The position numbers and the translations under genes are program-made. Source: Cladopsammia gracilis (lineage: Eukaryota > Cnidaria > Anthozoa > Scleractinia > Dendrophylliidae). From it: a stretch of 64,000 nucleotides of DNA. Location: the NCBI GenBank assembly GCA_022457155.1, contig JAJGOT010000001.1, positions 3,448,501 to 3,512,500 of the forward strand. The letters are read 5' to 3'. Positions 34,601 through 46,005 of this stretch are shown here, piece after piece. The notes beneath the pieces are model-generated. The model did not search any database, had not been told where the DNA came from, and saw only the letters and a list, made by a program, of their open reading frames with translations. The number at the start of each line of letters is the position of its first letter. Position 1 is the first letter of the stretch.

Positions 34601-37600
34601 GCTGATGGAACCAAAGAAGATCCTCCTGCTGCTACACTTTGAGTAGTTGTTCTAACCACCCCAGAACTTACCAAAGAAACACCTGATGCCACAGGCTGCA
34701 TGCTAATTGAGGTTGTTGCTGCAACTGTACCTGTCAACACTGTGGATGCTGTCATTGCTCTAGACGGACTGACAGTGCCAGCAGCACTCTGCAATGGTGC
34801 CGATGGTAATACTACAGGCTGTTGTAATGCTGACGTAGAAGGATGCACTGCTGGTACAGAATTTGCTGGTGGAACCACTGATGGTACAGCATTTGCTGGT
34901 GGAACCGCTACTGGCACAGCATTTCCTGGTGGAACCACCGATGGTACAGCACTTGTTAGTGGAACCAGTGATGGTACAGCACTTGCTAGTGGAACCAATG
35001 ACGGTACAGCATTTGCTGGTGGAACCACCGATGGTACAGCACTTGCTGGTGGAACCAATAATGGTACAGCATTTGCTGGTGGAACCACGGATGGTACAAC
35101 ACTCCCTGGTGAAACCGATGATGGTACAGCATTTGCTGGTGGAACCACGGGTGGTACAGTATTTGCTGGTAAAACCATTGATGATACAACACTTGCTGGT
35201 GGAACCAATGATGGCACAGTATTTGCTGGTGGAACCACTGATGGTACAACACTTGCTTGTGGAACCGATAATGGTACAGCATTTGCTGGTGGAACCACGG
35301 ATGGTACAGTATTTGCTGGTGAAACCATCGATGGTACAGCATTTGCTGGTGGGACAATGGTTGTGTTACCTGTTGGCTGAGGACCTGTTGGCTGAGGACC
35401 TGTTGTCTTAGCTGTAGTTGTGTCAAATGTTGAAACCGTGGAAACTGCAGACAAGACAGTAGTTAAGGAACTTTGCGTTGTGACAGAAGCTGTTAAGCTT
35501 TCACCAGGTAGAGGGGAACATTTTTCTTCACTCAATACTACATCACAGGTATTTGTCTCAGATGTGGGTGTCCTTTTCGACTCTTTAGAAGAACAATCAG
35601 CATGTGATATATTAATCATCTGAGGTGTTGTTACCGAGCTAGTCCTTTCAACATCCATGTTTTTCTCTGGCTGACTCTGGATTGGCTTGGAATCAGCAGT
35701 GGTAAGTGAACTACTCAGTGGCACTGTGCTGTCCACTGGATGAGAGGCCCGAGCCTCTGATGAAACACAACTGATAGTTTGATTTGTCCTTTTTGAGGGT
35801 GATGTTGGGCTGACATCAACATCCATAGGCTCTTCTGGCTGACTCTGACTTTGTTTGGAATCAGCAATGGTTACAGATGGGATTGAGCTTGAGCTGCACA
35901 GTTGCACTGTGCTGTCCACAGATCGAGAAACATGATCCTCTGATGAAACACAACTGGTAGCTTGATTTGTCACTTGTAAAGGTGACACAGAGGTGACATC
36001 AACATCCATAGGCTCTTCTGGCTGACTGTAACTTTGCTCACGATCAGCAGTGGTAACAGATATGGTGGGGACTCCAGCACTGTCACTTGAGCTGCTCACT
36101 TGCATTGTGCTGTCCAATGACTGAGAAACTTGAACTTTCGATGAAACGCAACTCGAAGTTTCATTTGTCTTTGATCCAACCATACCCTCATTTACATTTC
36201 CTTCACTGCCGTCAAACATGCTTTTTTCAAGCATTCCTTCACTCACAATGTCTTCACAAATCACTGTCACTGTCTTCTGCTCAGCTTCACAGTTGCTTGT
36301 TGGTGTGGATGTTGCCTCAGCTGTTTGCGCCGCTAGCAAAGAAGACCCATCAGTACTACTTTCAGAAATTGCATCCTTTGAATTGGTTGTGGAAATGTCA
36401 CCTTCTGTATCACCCGTATGAGCCTTTTTATCGTAGTTACAAGGGTTTTCGGTTTTAACGTTATCTAAATTACACTTGTGTTTAGACATGTCATGATTTT
36501 CAACAGTACTGATGTCTTTGGTCACAGCATTGTCATTTCCTTTTTTGTCCTTGTCCAAAGTACTATCTTCCGAAACAGACAAGGGTCCAAAACAATCGCT
36601 GACTATCTTTTCATTCTCCAATAACAGTTCACCGTTATTTGCGTCATTTTCCGTTGTTAAACTGTCATCATCCAAGGTGTTTGCAGTTTGACTGTCAAGT
36701 AAAACCTCCTTACCCGAGACAACAGCAATATTGCTAGTGTTATTTCCACTACACAGATCTTGCATATCATTCACAGACGCGTATTCTAAAGAATTAACTT
36801 CCCTCTGAGTATTACGAATTTCACGATCATTTGAGCTCAAGGTCTCCTTTGACGATAAACCCTTATGTCCTTCTTGAACGTTATAATTTGTTAAAGTACT
36901 GGCTGTTTCTTTTGGTGCTACCATGGTCTCTTTAGATTGGTCTGCGTTTCCTTGGTCTCCGTCTGCCACAGGCACATTTGATAATTTTGTTAAATCTTCA
37001 TTTTGTCTCGATTCTCCTTCAATGGTTCCGCCAGGTTGCCATTCTAAGGAAGATGCGTCATTTTGTGCATGTTCTACCAGACATACACCAGATGGCAGTC
37101 CACACTCGCCTCCATGGGCCATTTTATCTGTATCATCTTGAGACGACACCTTCGTTGACTCTTGACTAAGTGGCTGAGCTCCTGAGGAAACCTCTTCCTT
37201 GACCTTTGTACCTTGAACAGACCTCACACCAGAATCTAAACCAATAGTATTCTCCTGACATATGCTTGAGCCGATGCAATTAACTAGCGTTTCTTCTTTA
37301 GGGAGTATAACATTTAAACCTGCGCAAGGGTCGGACAACAAATAATTCTGTGTCACTTTGGATTCACTCGATGTTATTTTCATATCACCTGCACATGATC
37401 CATTTGGAGTGTCACTCCTCGGGCTCAGTTTATCAGTATCATAAGATTGATTAGATGCAACAGAGCAATAGACTTCACTTTGAGATTCACCATTAGAAAC
37501 ATTCAAATGACTTGGATCAGAGGAACAACTAGCTGCTTGATCGTCAGAGGTTTTCTTATACATGTAGGATTCTATTTTTATGGTATCTTTTGTTTTACCA

Positions 37601-40600
37601 GTGTCACTGGAGGTCTCCATAGTTGAACATTCCATGGAAACTTCTGAAAATAATTCAGATTTCTCTTTATCGTCATTGGTGTCACCATGATTTATAATCC
37701 TAACTGGAGGAACAGAATCATGATTTTCACTTCCATCTGGCCCTGCAGAGACTGATGTGGTTTCTACAGAGGTTTTTGAAGAAACTAATGTTGATGATGA
37801 ATGGGGTAGAGAGACCGCATCCTTAACTACAGCAGAGGACGAAACAGAGGATTTTAGTGTAGATGATTCAGGGGATTCAAGGTTTGAAGAAGAGACAACT
37901 TCAGATAAGACGGATTCCAAAGTCAGTGCTGAAGTTGTCTTTGTTGGTGCTGATGCCAATGAAGATGAAACAGCCGAAGATGTACTTACAGAATGTACTA
38001 TACTTGATGAAGCAAAGCTAACATTTACAGAGGAATCTTTTACAGATGAAGACAAGGAAGCGGCCGAATTTGATGAAGTAACTGTTGAAACGGATGAAGG
38101 CGTACTTGAAGGGATTTGTACTACAGATGATGGAATCACGCTAGCAGGTAACGTTTCAGTTATCAATGTCTGACTGGATAATGATGATGATAATGAAGAT
38201 GATGACAATGACGACGGCAAAGACTCTGGCAATGAAGGGACCTCTGAAACTGATATGGCAGTGGTATTGGCAACAGTTGTTGGAAGGGATGCAGAAACGG
38301 TCGGAGACAATGAACTCGTGCTTGAGCACTCTACTTGAGATGACAAAACAGGCTCCAATGTAGTTGATGAAGGTGTTTGTGAAGAGGAGGATGCTGACAT
38401 GACAGAAGTCACCTTAGATGAAACTGCTGAAACTGATGTGGACGAGACTGGTGGATTATTGGATAACGGAAGAGATGTAGATGTAGAACGAAGAGTCTGT
38501 GGAACAAAATGAGCAGGAGTTGAACATGTTGAAGATGTAACAACACTATTTGTCATCACAGTACTAGAACATAAGGGAATTGCAGTAGACGCCTGTGCTG
38601 TACTCTGTGCAGAAGATGTAATCGAGGGAGTTGTAGTCGGAGCTAGTACTGTGCATTGTGCAGAAGATGCAGAATTAGAACTAGATGCAGTTTGGACTGA
38701 GCTTTGCAATGGTGAAGATGTTGATGGAGCCACAGTTTGAGCATTGACAGAATTTTGTGCTGTAGTAGTTGAAGCCATAGTTGTAGTAGTTGGAATTGCT
38801 TGAGGTGTCGCTGTAGGGTGTGAAATGGATGTAGTTTGAGACAGGGCCTGTTGTGCAGTCATCTTGGCAGCGTTTTCTGCTTCTTTCTTTAATGCTTCCT
38901 TCCTTTTTGTTTCTTTTAAGACACTGATCTTATTTGTAGTGTCCAAGAGTTTGCGCTTTTTGTTGACAAAAGTGTCCTTTTGATCTCCAGGGTGCTTTCT
39001 TTTCCGACACTGAAGACCACTTGTCCACACCCATCCACCGCCTCCAAACAACCGGTACTCTTCACCTTTCTGTTTCCATACCTGATGACGAGGTATCCAT
39101 GTGTAATTTACTGTTAAGAAATTAAGCAATTGATCAGTAAAAACAATGAAATAATGTTTCTTGCAATGATTCCTTTTGTTCTGTTTATTGTTACATGTAT
39201 AATGATGTAAAGTTATTCTGAAATTGATAAACGAAAAAAAAAAATCATAAAAAAATTAATGTTGACCCAAGTTTGTACCATATGATGTAAGACTGTTGAA
39301 AAAAAAAAGAAGATGCACCTTGAAATTTACAGTTTTTGAAACATCTCATGGCACGAGAAATGTGAGCATTTCTCTTGAATACAAATTGTGATTACGAGAC
39401 CATGGCACATGTTTCGGTTCTTTTGATTAGTACTGTAGCCTTCACATAAAAATAAACCTTTACAGGTACATATATACATACCAAATCCCTTGTACTCCAC
39501 TTCAGGTTCCTCCTCCTCTTCTTTGTGGTCTTTCTTCTTAGGTCCTGTTTGACGAGCCTCAGACATGACACGATGCAGTTCCACATGGCCTACTGAGTCA
39601 TTCCACACAGGCTGATAGCAAATAGGCCTAATGGAACTTTCCAGAAATGACAAAGCAGCTGCAAACTCTTGAGGAGTTTTTGACATATGAACTGCCCTAA
39701 CCCAAGTAGAGCGCTGAACTGGCCATGAAGGATGCATGAAAGAGGTAGGAACAGAATTCTCGAGCCCAACTATAGAAAATCGCAGAGTGTTCAGAATGAC
39801 TTCTTTGCTTCCGCAAACATCACCATGCCACTTGAACTCGTTGAGACTAAACTTGTGAGTGACACTGCGTTTTTTGTCTCGTTGATCCAAATGTTGCTGC
39901 TTGTTTAATGCCAGGGTATTGTTTGTAAACTGGTTGATATATGATGAATAGTTACCTTCTGATCCAAGCCTAAATACAGGCTTTTCAACTTCTTGCTTTG
40001 TTACAGGAACTGCATTGTCAATGGCACTCGCACTTTTGGTGTTTTGCTTAGCATCACTGGAGGAAACAGGAATTGGCTTACTGTTACTCACCACTGGTTT
40101 ACTCACACTGCTATTCGCCATCAAGGATGGAGAGATTATTGTCTTAGTAACAACATTACTACTCATGGTAAGACTACCTTGGGTGCTTCTCACATTCTCA
40201 CTTACACTGCTTTTAGCCTCAGCAGTTTGATCCTTTAACACAGATTGCTGGTTTTCTATACTGGGTTTCACTTTGTCATCAGACTTGCTGTTAGATAATA
40301 CTTCATTCACAGATTTTGCAGCGAGTTGTTCTTTTTTAATCACAGATTCATCGCCACCAGCAACAGTACTTCCTCTGCTACATTCACCAGTAGCTGCAGA
40401 AACAATGGCACCTATAGTTGTAGACACAATGGTACTTCCTTTACTACATTCAACAGAAGTTGTAGACCCAACAGCATCTTCATTGTTACATTCACCAGTA
40501 GTTGTAGACCCGACAACACCTTCTTTGCTACATTCACCAGAAGTTGTAGACCCAACAGCACCTTCTTTGCTACATTCCCCAGTAGTTGCAGACACCTCTG

Positions 40601-43600
40601 TAGTCCCTCCACTTCCTGCTTCTGACGTCTGGCCATCCTTTCCTCCCTCTTTGTCACCAGCCTTTTTGACACCCACACTTGATGCACCCAACACAACATC
40701 AACATTTTCTTCAGTGGGGACAACTTTCTTCTCTTCGTTTGCCCCTTTGTTAGGCTGAGCTTCTCCAGCGCTTTTAGAGCGATCCAACACAACAGGGGAC
40801 CTTATTCTAGAATAAGAACTATCTTGGACAGTTGCTCTTCTATCTCTTAATACCATTTGTTTCTCGCCTGTACTAGGACTGGTGGAATTGTCAGCTTGTT
40901 GCCTTGTAACAATCTTCTTTACTTCATCATCGGGGACAAACGTAAGGATGGCTGATGCAGGGATAGGCTTTGATGATGAAGGCACACCACTATCACTATC
41001 TACCACTGCAGAGTTGGGTTTTCTTTCAGGCACCACTGAAATTAGAACAGAATGAATGCAGGAAAATCAGCGAAGAAGATAACTCTTCACAAGCCTAATG
41101 GCTCACAACTGCTGGACCTTAACCCAGTTTCTGTAACGTGAAATGACTGAGAGTATTACTACTCCCCCCCTGGAGGGGATGCTAGTCCCCCACAAGGGTA
41201 CCCCCAGCATTATGTCGCTGGTACCCATTTATACAGCTGGGTGGAGAGAAACAACATGGTGCAAAGTTTCTTGTCTAAAGAAACAACATGATGGCAGAGA
41301 CCAGGCTTGAATCACTGACCTTCAGGTTGAAAGTCTGACTCACTAACCACGAGACCACCAGAGAAATATTAATAAATATTTGTCTGGAGATCATTATGCA
41401 GCCCTTGGGTCCTCAATGCAAAGACAAAACAAAAGTGTGTAAGGAAATATTACCCTTTGTAATGTAATACAACCCCCTAACTTAAAAAAGATCCTCATGG
41501 AGACTCAACCTTTGCTAAGGCAAATCTATAAAGAGCCTCCCCTTATTTCATACAAGAGGGGTAGATCCTTAAAAGATATACTGGTCAGTGCTGAACTATA
41601 AAAATCAAACCAACAAAAAACCCGAGGTGAAAAAAGGTCAAAGAACTACCTTGTGCTAGGCCTGTCAACACCTTTTATTTCACAAATAACCGTGCTTATA
41701 CTGGAAACGACCTCCTTTTGAGCTATGGAATCTAGACTCTACATGGTATGCGTCAAACTTGACAAAAATCAATTAGCATTCAAAATATCAAAAGGGCTTT
41801 ACTTTAATTTCATACTTTTATTAAAGATATAAATGTAGATCTCTGGCATTTCCCTTATATTAGTGAAAAAAGTGAAATTTGCATCAGTTACATGTACAGG
41901 GCAAAAAACTTTCTTTTCTTTCCATGCCAATCAAATTTTGGTTGTCTGAAACTGAAATTCACCGTCGAATAAATTTACAATGTACCGTAAAAACTGGCGT
42001 ATAAAATTTTTGCTCAAAATTGGGGGTGCGGCTTATACGCAGGAACATCAACCATAGATTATACTTTCCAGTGATAAGTTGACCAGACTTTTTGAGCCTT
42101 GAAATTGAACATTCTATTTATTTGAGGTGTACAACGTGGAGCAAACATAATTCTTTAACTTTAGATGGTGTAGAAAAGTGAGTATTTTTTCTCTAACAGA
42201 GCTGCCAGAGTGCCTCCGAGACCAAAAATCAATTTGAAGAATAAGGATCCGCATGAAACACGTATTCTCGTAACGCACGAACATGAGCATTGTGTTTTAA
42301 TAAATTGTAAAATTTAGCCTCAAATTGCCAAAATACCAATGTTGAAACAGTGCTCCATATCTTTATTGGACATTTCAATGAAGCTTTTAGCAATGAAGGA
42401 ACATCGAAGGCGAATGAATTCGAAGCAAAAGAAAAGAGTCTGTAAACAAGCGGCCATCTTGGTTATCCTAAGTAACCAGGCTAAATATAAACGTGCTCAA
42501 GAAATTTGCACGGTCAGAAAACGGTTAAGTGTATGAGTAAAAAAAACAGAAATTCGCAGAAACCAGGTTGGTTTACAAAGTCCAGAGACGCTTGAGAAAC
42601 TTAGAACTAAGTGAGAAACGAGACAATTTTCTCCTTGTAAATTGTACTTGTCCCGGTGAACAAGTGCTTTTGGAAATCCACTCATCTGAGATCAAGAAGT
42701 ACTCATCTCAGATGAGCGGATGAGTGGAAGTTTTTTGCCCTGATGTAGGTCTAAAGTGGCAGAACATAGCAAAAACTATTCTAACCATGACTGGAGTGTT
42801 CCTCTTCAATGTCCATTTCTTCATGTTCTTTGCCTTTATCCTCTTTCACAGCTGGAGCTATTACAATTTCCTCTTTAGCTTTTATTTCCCTTGGTCTTCT
42901 TCTGGTCAGTCCAGAGAGGAGATCCCCTAAATTGATTAAACAATTTATTTATTAAACCCTTGTTAAATTGAGAAACAAATATATGTATCACAAGGTTTGT
43001 TGGTTGAAACTAGTGTACAGACTTACACTGGGAAGCCAAATAGACTTGTACATGTAATTAGACACAAGTTGTTTTAAAGGTAAATGAAACACGGTGCAAC
43101 ATTGTTCCACAATAAAATGTTGAAATGCAAGTCTGTACAACACTCGTCTTTGTTCAACAAGTTGCAATTCATTGAACAAAATTAATCCCATCTCTATTTT
43201 CAACAACATGCAACTTGCTGAATGGCCTATTCAACATTCCACATGGCATGATACTACACTGTTAACATTTGTTAAACAGCAGTTCAACATTTCTTGATCA
43301 ACAAATGTTGAACTGTGTGTCATAGCCTTAGGCTTTAGTAACAAATTAGGAGTATTTAAATTGAACTTTTGTATGGGAGTCTCTCCCCATCACGCCCCCC
43401 CCCCCCCCCCCCAAAAAAAAAAAACAACAACAACAACAACAACAACTACTACAATAAAAAAGAGAATAGTGGGAAAAAAATGGAAATAGTACTCTGTACT
43501 TAAAACATTTCTGGACAAATCAGACCCGACATATTAGTCACAATGTAAACCAGCTCTGACCCCTTGCAGCCTCTGTGAGAGATTCCGTTATTTCCATGTG

Positions 43601-46005
43601 CTTGACCATGATCTTGTATTTTGCTTTTATTGCAGACAGCAGCCTCTTTTCTTTGCCATCCTCCTCCAAGTTACTGATCAGATCATCAAGGTGTGCTTTG
43701 CAGCTGTAGTACAATGTTTCATCACTCCCTTCCCTGATAAAAACATATACTGCATTTACCGTACGTATTTAATAAATAAATGCCTTCCATCATTTCTGTG
43801 TGCCTAACTTGTCTTAACAGCATATGAATTTTGAATTTATGCTTCCTTGAAGCAACTGTTTCTATTGGGAAAAAAAACTATGGTACAGTGTAGTAGCACA
43901 AATTTCATTATGTATACATTTAAGTGTGTTTTATAATGTTAACCCTGACTCCCAGGGTCAATTATGGAGACCTGTCATGTAGTTCTAACTTTTGAGTCTG
44001 TTGACAAAATCCTATGGTGCGACCATTGAAATGAAACATCTTCAACAGTACTTTTGCATGGTACCATTTGTTCTAACCTTTGAGTCTGTTGACGAAATCC
44101 TATGGCATGACCATTCAAATGAAACCTCTTCGGCAGCACTCTTTCCTTTGGTAACAATGGTTTTTCAGTATTTTGCAATGTGAGATTTGGGATTTTTTTT
44201 CTTTAATTTCAATTGTTGACACTTGTGTGAGTTGAAGGGCCTTAATATTAATTTTGTCCTCAGCATAGGAAGAAACACAAATTCTGAGCTGCTATCACTG
44301 TTCTTATGATCTCAGCCCACCTTTCCAACTCATTGAAATATATAAATATCATTCAAAAAAAGGACTGAAAGCTGCACCCAGAGTTTTTAATTAGCTTAAA
44401 ATTAGGGGAATTTTTTTTTCCAAAAAAAATTAAATTTGAGTCACAAGAATCAGCTCTCCTGTATCAAAAACAAATCACACTTTCAATCAATGTTTGCTAA
44501 ATGTCAAGAATATGCAAACATGATATCATGTGAGGAAAAAAAAACACTGCTGAACATTTTTTCATGTATTCTTCCTAAAGTGACTCAGACAGCAAATTGC
44601 CCTTGTAAACATCTGAAAACACCTTTTTCAGTGAAAACCTGTTACAAAAATTGGTATCGGAGAAAATCTATTTAGCTTATTTCTATATACCTTTTGTTTG
44701 CCCAAACTAGCCATTTTCACAAGAGAGGGTAATGGGTAACGAAACACTTTATTGGGATTGATTTACATAAAAAAAAAATAAAATAAAACTTGCAATTTAA
44801 AGCAATACCAGCAAAACTTTGTATGCTTCACTTACAAAAATAAATACTGATTGTGCCTAAAAACTTACTGTAAGGTAACTCACCACAAGGACTAAGAATT
44901 ATAACGTGATGAATAATTTGGTTTGACCTCCATGTTGGATTTATACTTACACAAACAAGCGTCTGGCTAAAAACCAGTACTTTCTTCCTTCCCTGTCTGC
45001 CCCTAAAGGGGCGTTTCTCAGCCATCCATCCCTGTTCCAATCAGCTAGGCAGTCTGTGACACCTTTGAGCTGGTGGATCTCGCATACGGGGCATAGCCAA
45101 TCGCCATCGGGGACCACTTCCAACGGCGGTTTGAGGCAGTGAAGATGGTAGACAGCAGGACAATTTTCACAGCACAACAAATCGCCCATTTTACAACAGT
45201 TCCGGCAGTGGTCCTCTGATTCTACCATTCCTTCGTTCATGATGTCGTACCTGACTGAGTTTGAAGCGAGGAACTGATCGCAGAGACGCTGTAGAACCTT
45301 CAATCTCTTTTCCACCGTTGTGAAAGGGAAGGGATTTTCGTTCTCTCCACTGACAGCTGAAGCAACGTCGCCGAATTCAGTTTTGTCCGACATAATGTAG
45401 CTTCGAATAATGTCAGGCCAAGTAAAGTCGCCTAAACAGTACATGAGAATGTTGAAGCTATCTTTCTCGTCGCTCGCTGCGAATGTAAGCCCACTGGCTT
45501 CGTCCTCGGACAAGAGAAAGCGGAGTAAAGCGAGGTGTATTTGTGCAAGCAATGAAGATTGATCTGGCGTCTTAATTGCCCCACAAAAGTCTTCAAACCT
45601 AAACGGTGACAACCGAATAATTCGGTTGAAATGTCTTAGGACCTCATAAATCCCTAAAGCCTGTAAAACATGCTCCGGCTCGAGTAAAAGATCGTCTGAT
45701 GAAGGAGCTAATTTGACAGGCGACACGACTTTCAATGGCTCAACATAACGAATTTTTGTGAATGAAGGCCTTGAAATTGAGGACCCAGGACTAGAAATAG
45801 AGCCATTATCACCATCCGAGTCCGACGAGTCCATTCCATAATATTTCCGCGGCGTTGTCGAACTATAACCTCGTGTTTTTATGGTTTGTGGTGAACAGAC
45901 ACGAGGGCTGGCATGGCCGCCATGTTGGTTGGCTGCACTCGAGACATTTGGCATTTTGGTGCTGTGAGACTGAATTTTAGGCGGTCTTCCACGTCCACGT
46001 TTCAT
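25023..46005 (-). CDS. BPTF: BPTF / NURF301, largest NURF remodeller subunit, complete
   Basis: BPTF is the scaffold and histone-reading subunit of the ISWI-based NURF complex. Coding exons, 5' to 3' on minus: 46005-44951, 43733-43561, 42926-42786, 41035-39482, 39110-33651, 33188-32944, 31108-30538, 29352-29148, 28153-27767, 27374-27198, 26238-26049, 25606-25522, 25213-25023. All junctions keep frame; total 10,434 nt, about 3,477 aa (human about 3,046). Domains: AT-hook-like GRGRPPK (4-10), DDT (~111-171), PHD1 (~265-309), a BPTF-specific block [10 protein letters not shown] at the start of exon 5, a long Ser/Thr/Pro-rich low-complexity middle, conserved [20 protein letters not shown] at the exon 5 end, Gln/Arg-rich coiled coil, ILDKID basic segment, two PHD fingers and a bromodomain. 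Start chosen at the only upstream ATG in frame, opening directly on the AT-hook. It shares a divergent promoter with AIMP2. Confidence 0.93.
25343..25447. repeat. Four tandem ~32-bp GCCAAGCGCGGGAAAAC units
   Basis: GTGCCAAGCGCGGGAAAACA is repeated four times inside BPTF intron 12, each unit carrying an E2F-like TTTTCCCGCGC on the minus strand. The same core occurs once in every family A MITE, so this looks like an amplified core of that family. CCAAT boxes lie on the flank (GATTGGTCGAA, GATTGGTTAG). Confidence 0.65.
26807..27092. repeat. MITE family A, copy in BPTF intron 10
   Basis: Termini TAGAGCAGTTTTCAAT and AAACTGCTCTA. The interior carries several CCAAT/ATTGG boxes around GCGTTTTCCCGCGCTTGG. 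It lies between the two exons of PHD3. Confidence 0.8.
27534..27707. repeat. 174-bp MITE with hammerhead-like motif in BPTF intron 9
   Basis: Termini GTGTATTGTCGTTTGTCTC and GAGACAAACGACAATACAC are perfect inverted repeats of 19 bp. Inside, TAGATCGCGACG and CGCGATCTTCATCTTAA suggest a second inverted layer. It contains the motif listed at 27586. Confidence 0.75.
27586..27615 (-). ncRNA. Hammerhead-like core with weak stem II
   Basis: Minus strand CTGACGA, 19 bases that pair poorly (GACTAGCAGTAAGCAGCC), then GAAA and CGTCGCG. The conserved blocks are present, but the hairpin is not convincing as it stands. Confidence 0.3.
28336..28360 (-). ncRNA. Hammerhead-like core, best match
   Basis: Minus strand CTGATGA (28360-28354), stem II GCCG/CGGC with loop TTGAT, then GAAA (28339-28336). 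The canonical CUGAUGA form with a perfect 4-bp stem II. It sits in BPTF intron 8, sense to BPTF transcription, beside a family B MITE. Stem I, stem III and the cleavage triplet were not assigned. Confidence 0.55.
28366..28785 (-). repeat. MITE family B, copy with duplicated core
   Basis: ACTTTCACTCCCAAGAG at one end and GGAGTGAAACGATAA at the other. The core AAATGGTACC..AAAAGTGCTG...GAGGTTTCATTTGAATGG occurs twice in tandem at 28445-28510 and 28530-28585. Located in BPTF intron 8. Confidence 0.65.
29147..29148 (-). other. BPTF: GC-AG intron donor in BPTF (intron 8)
   Basis: Exon 8 ends ATGAACAG at 29148 and the intron begins GCAAGT (29147), the standard non-canonical GC donor. Using the nearby GTAAAC five bases further on would put the next exon (from 28153) into a frame that stops after four codons (GCT TGT CAT CTG TAG). 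Using GC gives [17 protein letters not shown], which aligns to NQRMIVCNQVMKYILDK in vertebrate BPTF. Confidence 0.85.
29750..30035. repeat. MITE family A, copy in BPTF intron 7
   Basis: Termini TAGAGCAGTTTTCAATTG and CAATTGAAAATTGCTCTA. The interior is in opposite orientation to 26807-27092 (AAGCGCGGGAAAACGCG). Confidence 0.8.
31276..31327. repeat. (GAAT/GAAC)n microsatellite
   Basis: Tetranucleotide run AACGAACGAATGAATGAATG in BPTF intron 6. Confidence 0.8.
32028..32481. repeat. GGGGACA-rich MITE in BPTF intron 6
   Basis: Termini AAGGCCGGCACACACCAGGG and CCCTAGTGTGTGCCGGCCTT are inverted. Internal GCGGGGACATGTTGC motifs repeat in both orientations (32057, 32135, 32195, 32255, 32430-32460). 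Confidence 0.75.
32474..32857. repeat. MITE family D copy 2, split by a family A fragment
   Basis: TTTACAGTGCGACGCGCCTT at the left and AAGCGCGTCTCACTGTAAAG at the right are inverted termini. The sequence between about 32598 and 32820 is a family A MITE lacking its outer ends. The left end directly abuts the GGGGACA MITE. Confidence 0.65.
34855..35380 (-). repeat. 30-bp coding minisatellite in BPTF
   Basis: About 17 tandem units of 30 bp encode the decapeptide [10 protein letters not shown] and variants ([20 protein letters not shown]). Because 30 is divisible by 3 and the unit lacks stops, at least two other frames stay open, including a 226-codon antisense frame. Expected to be length-polymorphic. 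Confidence 0.85.
35640..36130 (-). repeat. Three ~60-residue repeats with PEEPMDVD motif in BPTF
   Basis: The segment [17 protein letters not shown] followed by [16 protein letters not shown] occurs three times (variants [40 protein letters not shown]). The third copy has lost the acidic EEP core. Vertebrate BPTF has a similar KEEPMEVDDD motif once. Confidence 0.7.
40395..40600 (-). repeat. Tandem [14 protein letters not shown] repeats in BPTF exon 4
   Basis: About five units of 14-15 residues with a conserved TTxGECSKxxxV core (copies [51 protein letters not shown], and an isolated TGECSRGST). It lies in the poorly conserved part of the exon. Confidence 0.75.
41083..41364 (-). repeat. SINE family S1, copy 2, with tRNA-like head
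   Basis: Reading minus from 41364: GGTGGTCTCGTGGTTAGTGA (A-box-like), CAGACTTTCAACCTGAAGG (anticodon-arm-like), GTGATTCAAGCC (B-box-like), then the body shared with 6401-6634 (CTGGGTGGAGAGA, GGTACCCATTTATAC). In BPTF intron 3. A tRNA-derived SINE; the body may belong to one of the conserved-domain SINE superfamilies. Confidence 0.65.
43938..44237 (+). repeat. MITE family B, copy with duplicated core
   Basis: TTTTGAGTCTGTTGAC occurs twice (43988, 44078), each followed by AAATCCTATGG and a CATT-AAATGAAAC block. In BPTF intron 1. Confidence 0.7.
44951..46005 (-). other. BPTF: BPTF exon 1: AT-hook, DDT and PHD1
   Basis: [10 protein letters not shown] opens the exon. The DDT domain has [20 protein letters not shown]; in ISWI-type complexes this region contacts the ATPase. 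PHD1 shows Cys4-His-Cys3 spacing in [18 protein letters not shown] and [13 protein letters not shown], then [10 protein letters not shown]. The exon ends in [13 protein letters not shown] sequence ([15 protein letters not shown]), the conserved block after PHD1. It ends in phase 2 at a GTAAGT donor. Confidence 0.9.

Larger units (their letters stand above)
33651..39110 (-). other. BPTF: BPTF giant 5.46-kb exon
   Basis: A single open exon of 1,819 codons with no stop. The first 25 residues ([20 protein letters not shown]) and last ~100 ([16 protein letters not shown], then [17 protein letters not shown]) are conserved with vertebrate BPTF. The ~1,650 residues between are Ser/Thr-, then acidic-, then Pro/Val-rich low complexity with internal repeats. 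Large antisense frames inside it are by-products of repeat composition. Confidence 0.85.

Noticed and set aside
34700..35380. 226-codon + strand open frame
   Set aside because: Antisense to the 30-bp coding array of BPTF; stays open only because the unit length is a multiple of three.
37757..38173. 138-codon acidic + strand frame
   Set aside because: Antisense of the Ser/Thr-rich part of BPTF exon 5; composition is the complement of Ser/Thr codons.
40273..40758. 161-codon + strand frame
   Set aside because: Shadow of the tandem repeat in BPTF exon 4; no start or splice context.
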